The position numbers and the translations under genes were made by a program. A model generated the notes under the pieces. It was given only the letters and a program-made list of their open reading frames with translations, was not told the origin of the DNA and made no database searches. A stretch of 12,208 bases of DNA, taken from Bacteroidaceae bacterium (lineage in GTDB: Bacteria > Bacteroidota > Bacteroidia > Bacteroidales > Bacteroidaceae). The stretch spans positions 1 through 12,208 of the forward strand of contig CAAFRW010000313.1 of the NCBI GenBank assembly GCA_900765575.1. Reading direction: 5' to 3'. Of this stretch, positions 6,610-12,208 are shown one piece after another; position 1 is the stretch's first letter, and each line of letters begins with the position of its first letter.

Positions 6610-7467
6610 ATGAGTTATAATTTGTTGAAAGGAAAAAGAGGCGTCATATTTGGTGCGTTGAACGAACAGTCTATCGCTTGGAAAGTAGCTGAAAGAGCTG
6701 TAGAAGAAGGTGCAGTAATCACATTGTCCAATACCCCGGTTGCCGTAAGGATGGGGGAAGTGTCAGCCTTATCCGAGAAACTGAATTGTGAGGTAATTCC
6801 GGCAGATGCCACTTCGGTAGAAGATTTGGAAAATGTTTTCAAACGTTCTGTGGAAGTATTGGGTGGTAAAATTGATTTTGTTTTACATTCTATCGGAATG
6901 TCTCCGAATGTGCGTAAGAAACGTACGTATGACGATTTGGATTATGATATGTTGGAAAAAACATTAGATATTTCTGCTGTTTCTTTCCATAAAATGATTC
7001 AAGCTGCCAAGAAAATGGATGCCATCGCTGAAGAAGGTTCTATTTTGGCCTTGAGTTATGTGGCTGCACAGCGTACGTTTTATGGTTATAATGACATGGC
7101 TGATGCGAAGGCTCTGTTGGAGTCTATCGCGCGTAGTTTCGGATATATTTACGGACGGGAAAGCAAGGTGCGTGTCAATACAATTTCTCAGTCTCCTACT
7201 ATGACGACGGCTGGTTCCGGAGTGAAAGGTATGGATAAACTGTATGACTTTGCAAACCGCATGTCACCGTTAGGTAACGCTTCTGCTGCCGAGTGTGCGG
7301 ATTATTGTATTGTGATGTTCTCGGATTTGACGAAGAAGGTGACCATGCAAAATCTTTATCATGATGGAGGTTTTTCAAGTGTCGGTATGAGTTTACGCGC
7401 TATGGCAACCTATGAAAAGGGGCTTGACGAGTATAAGGACGAAAACGGAAAAATTATTTACGGTTAA
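6610..7467 (+). CDS. fabI: Enoyl-[acyl-carrier-protein] reductase (NADH)
   Basis: This cytoplasmic enzyme performs the last reductive step of each type II fatty acid elongation cycle, turning trans-2-enoyl-ACP into acyl-ACP with NAD(P)H. The 285-residue protein has the FabI form of the short-chain dehydrogenase fold. It shows the cofactor loop GALNEQSIA (15-23), HSIGMSP (93-99), and the catalytic Tyr150, Tyr160 and Lys167 with the FabI Tyr-x6-Lys spacing, equivalent to Y146/Y156/K163 of E. coli. ATG 6610 is chosen over an in-frame TTG at 6580 because that TTG overlaps the -7 box. It is slightly longer than E. coli FabI (262 residues), with an extension at the C-terminus (YEKGLDEYKDENGKIIYG). 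It is first in a three-gene operon, with gldB 5 bp downstream. FabI is the triclosan target in other bacteria. Confidence 0.96.
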   Translation: MSYNLLKGKRGVIFGALNEQSIAWKVAERAVEEGAVITLSNTPVAVRMGEVSALSEKLNCEVIPADATSVEDLENVFKRSVEVLGGKIDFVLHSIGMSPNVRKKRTYDDLDYDMLEKTLDISAVSFHKMIQAAKKMDAIAEEGSILALSYVAAQRTFYGYNDMADAKALLESIARSFGYIYGRESKVRVNTISQSPTMTTAGSGVKGMDKLYDFANRMSPLGNASAAECADYCIVMFSDLTKKVTMQNLYHDGGFSSVGMSLRAMATYEKGLDEYKDENGKIIYG

Positions 7468-7472
7468 AAATT

Positions 7473-8477
7473 ATGTGGCATAAATCTTATATTCTATATA
7501 TTATATGCTGTCTGTGTCTGGTCTCCTGTCAATGGGGGTCGAGAGAGGACAGTAAGGACTCTGATATAGATATTAAGGTTTGCCGATTCGATAAGCTATT
7601 GAACGAGTATGTCTCGCTCAATAGCTTTTCTGCTTTACAAAAAATGAATACGGAATTCCCTCAAGAAACTAAAATCTTGGTGGAAGATGTACTCACGATA
7701 GGTGAAGTGGATGATGATAATATCAATGGCTGGTTAAAGGCTTTCTACACGGATTCGACCATCAGTGTGCTGATGCAAAGCGCGCTGGAAAAGTTTGAAA
7801 ACATGAAAGACATTGAAGCCCAGTTAACCAAAGGCTTCCGGCGATTGAAAAAAGAAATTCCCTCATTGAAAGTGCCGCGAGTATATGCACAGATATCGGC
7901 ATTGAATCAGTCGGTGGTGGTAGGCGACAGTATTTTAGGCTTTAGTATCGATAAATACATGGGCGCGGATTATCCGTTGTACAAAAAGTATTATTATGAT
8001 TACCAGTGCCGTACGATGGAGACTTCCCGTATTGTACCGGACTGTTTTATGTATTATCTGATTAGCGAATATCCTTTACCCTGGGATTGGAACCGCTCGT
8101 TGGTAGACCACATGATGCATATTGGAAAGATGCACTGGATTATCGCAAAGATATTAGACTATAATTCATTAGAAGACGAAATCGGATATACGAAAGCAGA
8201 GGCTGCCTGGTGTGAGAAAAACCGGAAAGAAGTTTGGACTCATATCTTGCAAAACCATCATTTGGATGCCAAAGACCCGATGATACTTCGTATGTATTTG
8301 CGTCCGGCTCCTTGTACTGCTTGTTTTGGAGACGATTCCCCTTTTGAATTAGGTGTTTGGATAGGAGCCCAGATGATAGATGCTTACATGAAAAAGAATA
8401 AGAATGTAACGATTGCTGAGTTGCTGGAAGATAATGATTATAGAAAAATGCTGGCTGATATTCAGTTCGAGCTATAA
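7473..8477 (+). CDS. gldB: GldB-family gliding-motility-type lipoprotein
   Basis: This 334-residue lipoprotein has a signal sequence ending LCLVSC with Cys19, followed by an acidic REDSKDSDID stretch. The C-terminal block FGDDSPFELGVWIGAQMI (285-302) matches my recollection of the GldB signature, in which a conserved Gly-Asp-Ser-Pro precedes a Gly-x-Trp-Ile-Gly helix; two nearby cysteines (281, 284) flank it. GldB is required for gliding in Flavobacterium johnsoniae, but its biochemical role is unknown. Homologues also occur in non-gliding Bacteroidetes, so here a general envelope role is more likely. Its ATG is 5 bp after the fabI stop, and the methyltransferase gene starts 15 bp after its own stop, so it is almost certainly co-transcribed. 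A terminator-like hairpin lies about 120 nt inside the gene. I am fairly confident of the family, less so of function. Confidence 0.8.
   Translation: MWHKSYILYIICCLCLVSCQWGSREDSKDSDIDIKVCRFDKLLNEYVSLNSFSALQKMNTEFPQETKILVEDVLTIGEVDDDNINGWLKAFYTDSTISVLMQSALEKFENMKDIEAQLTKGFRRLKKEIPSLKVPRVYAQISALNQSVVVGDSILGFSIDKYMGADYPLYKKYYYDYQCRTMETSRIVPDCFMYYLISEYPLPWDWNRSLVDHMMHIGKMHWIIAKILDYNSLEDEIGYTKAEAAWCEKNRKEVWTHILQNHHLDAKDPMILRMYLRPAPCTACFGDDSPFELGVWIGAQMIDAYMKKNKNVTIAELLEDNDYRKMLADIQFEL
7593..7627 (+). terminator. Terminator-like hairpin inside gldB
   Basis: AAGCTATTGA (7593-7602) is perfectly complementary to TCAATAGCTT (7618-7627). Inside, after one A.C mismatch, four more pairs (7604-7607 with 7613-7616) close a 5-nt loop. 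The 3' arm runs into TTTTC, so on the sense strand it resembles an intrinsic terminator. It lies within codons of gldB, so translating ribosomes would normally disrupt it. Confidence 0.5.
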
Positions 8478-8492
8478 AATTTAGTTGATTTG

Positions 8493-9197
8493 ATGGAAAC
8501 TGCACTGTATTTGTTACCTGTTACATTGGGTGACACCTCAATAGAATCTGTTTTACCCTCTTATAATAAAGAAATCATCCTCCAGATAAAGCATTTTATT
8601 GTAGAAGATGTACGTTCGGCCCGCCGTTTTCTGAAAAAGGTGGAGAAAGAAATTGATATTGATGTGTTGAATTTCTATCCTTTGAACAAGCATACGTCGC
8701 CTGAAGAGATATCCGGTTATTTGAAACCTTTGATGGAAGGAGCTTCCATGGGAGTGATTTCCGAAGCCGGTTGTCCGGCCGTAGCCGACCCGGGAGCGGA
8801 TGTGGTAGCGATTGCGCAACGGAAGAACCTGAGAGTGATTCCATTAGTAGGGCCGTCTTCTATCATTCTTTCTGTAATGGCTTCGGGCTTTAATGGACAG
8901 AGTTTTGCTTTTCATGGTTATTTGCCTATTGAAGCGGGAGAAAGAGTACAAAAGCTGAAGTTGCTTGAACAGCGAATTTATACCGAGAATCAAACACAAC
9001 TATTTATTGAAACTCCTTATCGGAATAATAAAATGGCGGAAGAGATTCTACGTACATGCCGCCCGCAGACAAAACTGTGTATTGCTGCGAACCTGACGTG
9101 CGAAGGGGAATATGTGAAGACTCGTACCATTAAAGAATGGAAAGGGAAAGTGCCCGAGCTTTCTAAGATTCCTTGTATCTTTTTGCTTTACAAATAG
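8493..9197 (+). CDS. RsmI-like SAM-dependent methyltransferase (COG0313)
   Basis: This 234-residue cytoplasmic protein has the tetrapyrrole-methylase fold of the RsmI family. RsmI 2'-O-methylates C1402 of 16S rRNA. Recognisable blocks are LYLLPVTLGD (5-14, replacing the usual LYLVATPIGN), SEAGCPAVADPG (90-101), PLVGPSSIILSVMASG (117-132), FAFHGYLP (138-145) and the FIETPYR strand. It is shorter than typical RsmI (about 285 residues) and its N-terminal loop departs from the RsmI consensus, so it may be a paralogue with another target. I leave the symbol empty. ATG 8493 is preferred over the adjacent TTG at 8490. It is last in the fabI-gldB operon, 15 bp after gldB. The stop is followed by a 58-bp convergent gap with only a weak 5-bp inverted repeat (TTTCC at 9201-9205, GGAAA at 9218-9222). 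Confidence 0.85.
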   Translation: METALYLLPVTLGDTSIESVLPSYNKEIILQIKHFIVEDVRSARRFLKKVEKEIDIDVLNFYPLNKHTSPEEISGYLKPLMEGASMGVISEAGCPAVADPGADVVAIAQRKNLRVIPLVGPSSIILSVMASGFNGQSFAFHGYLPIEAGERVQKLKLLEQRIYTENQTQLFIETPYRNNKMAEEILRTCRPQTKLCIAANLTCEGEYVKTRTIKEWKGKVPELSKIPCIFLLYK

Positions 9198-9255
9198 AAG
9201 TTTCCTGAAAGAAGAACGGAAATGAGATGTAAAAGTGGGGAATGGAGTGCTCGAT

Positions 9256-9858
9256 TTAAGAATGATATTCCTCCCACGTAGGAATCGTTACTTTATAATG
9301 TTCGAATTCGTTCTCAAAAAGAGACGAGAATACTCCTTTATTTATATTTTGTTCTATCTGTTTTAAAGTCCAGAGTTTGCCTCCCGTTAATTTTAAATCT
9401 TTTTCATTTTCGAGGTAAATGAAATAAAGAAAGACATTTCTTCCTATTTTATCATCATGATACAAGTGGAGGATGCTGTGGCGCACCTCAATCTCTTCGT
9501 TTGATTTGAATTTCTTTAGTTGAGTATCGACAAACGCTTTCAACGAAAAACCAATAGAATAATAAAATTCAAAAGGAATATCCAGTCGTCCCGGTTCATA
9601 AAAATCGGTGGAAGGCCGTTCTTTCAGGTAAATCATGCCTTGGTAAAATACGGCTATCCGTATAATAACCACCGCTTCGTTGGGCGGTACGCTCCGGACA
9701 TAAGGTAAAGGAACCGATTTTATGGGAATTCCTTTTTCATCCATAATGACCGCATGACCTTTAATACTCCTTTTTCTTATATAAATAAGGATACAAAATA
9801 CTACCGCGCAAAGAATTGCGACAATTCCAATTGCCCAAAGGGCTATTTCTATAAACAT
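9256..9858 (-). CDS. Membrane-anchored protein, possible degenerate Nudix-like domain
   Basis: I do not recognise this 200-residue protein with certainty. It has one N-terminal transmembrane segment (about 5-27) followed by a basic RKR, which predicts a cytoplasmic soluble domain of about 165 residues. The order of elements resembles a Nudix fold: a strand AVVIIRIAVFY, then GRLDIPFEF and a helix, then NVFLYFIYL and GGKLWTLKQIEQNI near the C-terminus. The catalytic Nudix box (GX5EX7REUXEEXGU) is absent: there is no Arg-Glu pair or Glu-Glu where it should be. If the fold is right, it is catalytically dead or changed. It begins 16 bp after the DPP-IV stop with a good AGGAG ribosome site 7 nt upstream of the ATG, so it is translated from the same mRNA. 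It is convergent with the methyltransferase gene. The gene call is solid; the fold is inference. Confidence 0.8.
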   Translation of the reverse strand: MFIEIALWAIGIVAILCAVVFCILIYIRKRSIKGHAVIMDEKGIPIKSVPLPYVRSVPPNEAVVIIRIAVFYQGMIYLKERPSTDFYEPGRLDIPFEFYYSIGFSLKAFVDTQLKKFKSNEEIEVRHSILHLYHDDKIGRNVFLYFIYLENEKDLKLTGGKLWTLKQIEQNINKGVFSSLFENEFEHYKVTIPTWEEYHS

Positions 9859-9874
9859 TACAGAACTCCTGTTT

Positions 9875-12082
9875 TTATTTTAAATGGGTTTTAAAAAACT
9901 TGGCAATGAGTGAATAAATATGGTAACTTGTATTTCCTCCTCTAATACCATGATCGCGGTTTGTATATACCTGCATCTGGAATTGGATACCCGCTTGTAC
10001 CAATGCTTCACTGTACTCTGCCGTATTACGGAAATGGACGTTGTCATCGGCCATACCATGTACTAGTAACAACTCTCCGTGCAAGTTGTTTACACGTTCC
10101 AAAGCAGAAGAGGCACGATAGCCGTCACCGTTCTCTTTCGGAGTGCGCATAAAACGCTCCGTATAAACAGAATCGTAATATTTCCAACAAGTAGGAGGGG
10201 CTACAGCTACTCCCGCAGCAAACACCGGAGTACCTTCACTCAGGGACATTAACGTATTGTATCCGCCATAACTCCATCCCCAAATACCGATAGTCTCTTT
10301 GTTTATATAGGGTAGAGAACCTAAATATTTGGCGGCTTCTACTTGGTCTTGTGCTTCTTTGACACCCAGATTGAGATAGGTACACTTTTCAAATTCCGCA
10401 CCTCTGCCACCGGTTCCGCGTCCGTCAACACATACACTGATAAATCCTTCTTGTGCCAGAAAAGCTTCCCAGATACAGCCTTCGCCTCTTCCGCCAACGT
10501 TCCAACTATCTTTCACCATCTGTGAGCCCGGACCACTGTATTGATACATGATAACCGGATATTTCTTTGACGGGTCAAAGTGGCTCGGTTTTACCATCCA
10601 TCCGTTCAGTTGGGTACCGTTAGAAGTTGTAAATTGGAATAACTCTCTTTGAGGCATATCCAGTTTGCTTAATTTTTCCTTTAAAGGCTCGTTGTCCAAT
10701 AAGGTAACAAGTACTTTACCGTTATTGTCGTTTAGGGTATAAACCGGCGGAGTATTTAAATTGGAATAAGTATTCATGAAATAACGGAAGTTCGTACTGA
10801 AAATAGAACTATTGCTTCCGTGTTCTTTCGTCAGTTCTGTTTTTCTGCCTTTGGCATCTATCTTATACGTTGCGTTACGTAACGGACTTCCTTCGTTGCT
10901 TTCGTAGTAGAATGTATTGGTGGTTTCGTCCCAACCTATAAATGAAGTCACTTCATAATTGCCTTGGGTTACTTGTTTTACCAAGTTTCCTCCCAATGTA
11001 TACCAATAGATATGGTTATATCCGTCGCGTTCGCTCATTAGTGCAAAGTGCTCTTTATAGAATACCATATTTTCGTATGCGCTTTCTTTGATATATTGGG
11101 GAGCTTCGTCGCGTACTATCAGTTTGCAAATTGCAGAACGAGGGTTGGCCATATAAATGTCGAAACGGTTCTGATTACGGTTTAGAGTCATAATCGCCAA
11201 CATATCTGGATTTTGGGTAAACTTGATGCGTGGAATATAACCGTCGGCATCCAGCGGCAGCTCCATTTTGCGGGTTACTCTGCTTTTTATATCAAATGTA
11301 TGAACGGACACGTCTGAATTTTTAGCTCCAGCTACCGGGTATTTGTAACTGTAAGCTCCGGGGTATTCATCAAATTGATTTAATGAAGGAGCCATTCCTT
11401 TGTATAAAGGGAACGAGAACATAGGAACTTTGGATTCATCAAAGCGGATATAAGCAATCATCTTGCTGTCGGCACTGAAGTCGAATGCCCGGTTGTATCC
11501 GAATTCTTCTTCGTTTACCCAATCCGGTATACCATTGAGCACTTCATTGAATTTACCGTCATTGGTAATTTGCGATTCGCTGTTATTGAACAATAGTTTA
11601 ACAATATAAATATTGTAATCGCGTACAAAAGCAATCTGATTTCCGTCCGGAGAGAACAAAGGTACTTGTTGCGGACCGTTTTTAGAGAGAGGTTCCAGCG
11701 TGTTGTTCTTTACCGTATAGATATAATATTGGGCTGTGAACGAGCGGCGATAGATGGATTTAGTCTCCGTTTGGATAAGGATGCGGCTTTCGTCGGGCGA
11801 CATGATATATCCTTCAATGTATTGAAGCTTGTGGTTGCGAGCCGTTTCTATATCGAAAATAACCCCGGCCTCTTTTCCTGTTTTAAATGAGTATTTAACA
11901 ATACGTTTGCCATCAGGACTAATTTGAGCATAATGCTCTCCGTCGAGTAACGGATTGACTCCTAAAATACGTTGTGAACGGTAAGTGCCATTAACTACAT
12001 CTCTTAAACTCAATTTGTCGGCAGCCTCTGTAAAAGTTGCAGTCAAGAGGCATAATATAAGTAGGAGGGTTGTCTTTTTCAT
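9875..12082 (-). CDS. Dipeptidyl peptidase IV (S9B prolyl dipeptidase)
   Basis: This 735-residue serine peptidase cuts Xaa-Pro (and Xaa-Ala) dipeptides from peptide N-termini. A signal peptide (about 1-20 or 21, TFTEA|ADK) and no lipobox place it in the periplasm. An N-terminal beta-propeller (about 45-480) precedes the alpha/beta hydrolase domain (about 490-735). The catalytic triad is Ser604 in GWSYGG, Asp679 in GMADDNVH and His711 in RDHGIRGG. DPP-IV-specific features are also present: the Glu pair in DWVNEEE (191-193) that binds the free N-terminus, Asn681, and the YYDSVYTERFM block (635-645) that lines the S1 pocket. Length matches DPP-IV (about 730-770). It is the first gene of a pair with the small membrane protein 16 bp downstream. 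Bacteroides DPP-IV enzymes have been reported to cleave host GLP-1. Its -7 box lies at 12114-12121. Confidence 0.96.
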   Translation of the reverse strand: MKKTTLLLILCLLTATFTEAADKLSLRDVVNGTYRSQRILGVNPLLDGEHYAQISPDGKRIVKYSFKTGKEAGVIFDIETARNHKLQYIEGYIMSPDESRILIQTETKSIYRRSFTAQYYIYTVKNNTLEPLSKNGPQQVPLFSPDGNQIAFVRDYNIYIVKLLFNNSESQITNDGKFNEVLNGIPDWVNEEEFGYNRAFDFSADSKMIAYIRFDESKVPMFSFPLYKGMAPSLNQFDEYPGAYSYKYPVAGAKNSDVSVHTFDIKSRVTRKMELPLDADGYIPRIKFTQNPDMLAIMTLNRNQNRFDIYMANPRSAICKLIVRDEAPQYIKESAYENMVFYKEHFALMSERDGYNHIYWYTLGGNLVKQVTQGNYEVTSFIGWDETTNTFYYESNEGSPLRNATYKIDAKGRKTELTKEHGSNSSIFSTNFRYFMNTYSNLNTPPVYTLNDNNGKVLVTLLDNEPLKEKLSKLDMPQRELFQFTTSNGTQLNGWMVKPSHFDPSKKYPVIMYQYSGPGSQMVKDSWNVGGRGEGCIWEAFLAQEGFISVCVDGRGTGGRGAEFEKCTYLNLGVKEAQDQVEAAKYLGSLPYINKETIGIWGWSYGGYNTLMSLSEGTPVFAAGVAVAPPTCWKYYDSVYTERFMRTPKENGDGYRASSALERVNNLHGELLLVHGMADDNVHFRNTAEYSEALVQAGIQFQMQVYTNRDHGIRGGNTSYHIYSLIAKFFKTHLK

Positions 12083-12113
12083 TTCGGTAACAGTTTGTTT
12101 TTGATAATTGCTG

Positions 12114-12121
12114 CAAAAGTA
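12114..12121 (-). promoter_or_regulatory. -7 box upstream of DPP-IV
   Basis: Minus-strand TACTTTTG (12121 to 12114) matches TAnnTTTG and is identical to the box of the HAD gene. It is 31 bp from the ATG at 12082. No TTG is found 19-21 nt further upstream; that stretch holds a small GAGG-AAA-CCTC stem (12133-12143). Promoter identity therefore rests on one element. Confidence 0.5.
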
Positions 12122-12171
12122 ATGAAAATTCGGAGGAAACCTCTTTTTATTTTGTTATTTTTGCGCCGGTT

Positions 12172-12208
12172 ATGGATAAAAACAGTATAAATACACCTCT
12201 CCTTTATA
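12172..12208 (+). CDS. Start of an unidentified gene, cut by the window edge
   Basis: An ATG at 12172 opens a frame of twelve codons (MDKNSINTPLLY) that stays open to the end of the window. It is divergent from DPP-IV. A TATTTTTG box (12156-12163) matches the -7 consensus, but it lies only 8 bp from the ATG. This would give a nearly leaderless mRNA, so the true start could lie further right. Twelve residues are too few to identify the product. Confidence 0.45.
   Translation, partial: MDKNSINTPLLY

Noticed and set aside
8140..8505. 121-codon minus-strand frame across the gldB 3' end
   Set aside because: It overlaps conserved GldB C-terminal codons and the gldB-methyltransferase junction, and no promoter or motif supports it.
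9198..9255. Bidirectional terminator between the convergent genes
   Set aside because: Only a weak 5-bp inverted repeat (TTTCC/GGAAA) is present, without a T tract in either direction.
12133..12163. Small GAGG/CCTC stem followed by T-rich DNA as a terminator
   Set aside because: The stem is only 4 bp and lies between divergent promoters, so it is probably chance or part of the promoter DNA.

Overview
The window looks like chromosome from a Bacteroides-type gut bacterium. The evidence is a set of -7 boxes matching the Bacteroidetes TAnnTTTG consensus, two with a TTG or TTTG exactly 20 nt upstream. The gene content agrees: a GldB-family lipoprotein, a pectin-directed GH43/DUF4861/GH28 trio, and a periplasmic DPP-IV-type peptidase. 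From memory only, the order resembles the Bacteroides thetaiotaomicron neighbourhood around BT4184-BT4193, where BT4193 is the DPP-IV homologue. I could not check this or assign a species.

Layout. Positions 25-205 hold an AT-rich tandem repeat array that runs into the 3' end of a phosphoglycolate-phosphatase-like HAD gene (minus, 181-849). A gene-poor stretch (850-1497) follows. It holds that gene's promoter, a degenerate 22-bp repeat and a terminator hairpin. Next come three minus-strand polysaccharide genes: GH43 (1498-3171), DUF4861 (3196-4434) and a GH28 polygalacturonase lipoprotein (4828-6423). The 393-bp gap between GH28 and DUF4861 contains four palindromic GAACGTTC-type boxes at an exact 22-bp period, a perfect 16-bp hairpin and a good promoter for the DUF4861-GH43 pair. 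The gap 6424-6609 is divergent, with a promoter on each side.

The only long plus-strand unit is fabI (6610-7467), a gldB-like lipoprotein gene (7473-8477) and a short COG0313/RsmI-type methyltransferase gene (8493-9197). The gaps are 5 and 15 bp, so this is very probably one operon. It converges on a minus-strand pair: dipeptidyl peptidase IV (9875-12082), followed 16 bp later by a small membrane-anchored protein of unknown function (9256-9858). A new plus-strand gene begins at the right edge.

Functionally there are three blocks. One is an accessory pectin-degradation module with no SusC/SusD or regulator in view: GH28 would cut galacturonan backbone, GH43 would trim arabinose- or xylose-type side chains, and DUF4861 has no known role. 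The second is a housekeeping lipid and envelope operon. The third is a periplasmic proline-dipeptide peptidase with an unknown partner. I see no mobile element, CRISPR array, rRNA or tRNA. I found no convincing new multi-gene system. The least explained signals are the 22-bp palindrome array, the HAD C-terminus encoded by repeat DNA, the terminator-like hairpin inside gldB, and the protein paired with DPP-IV.
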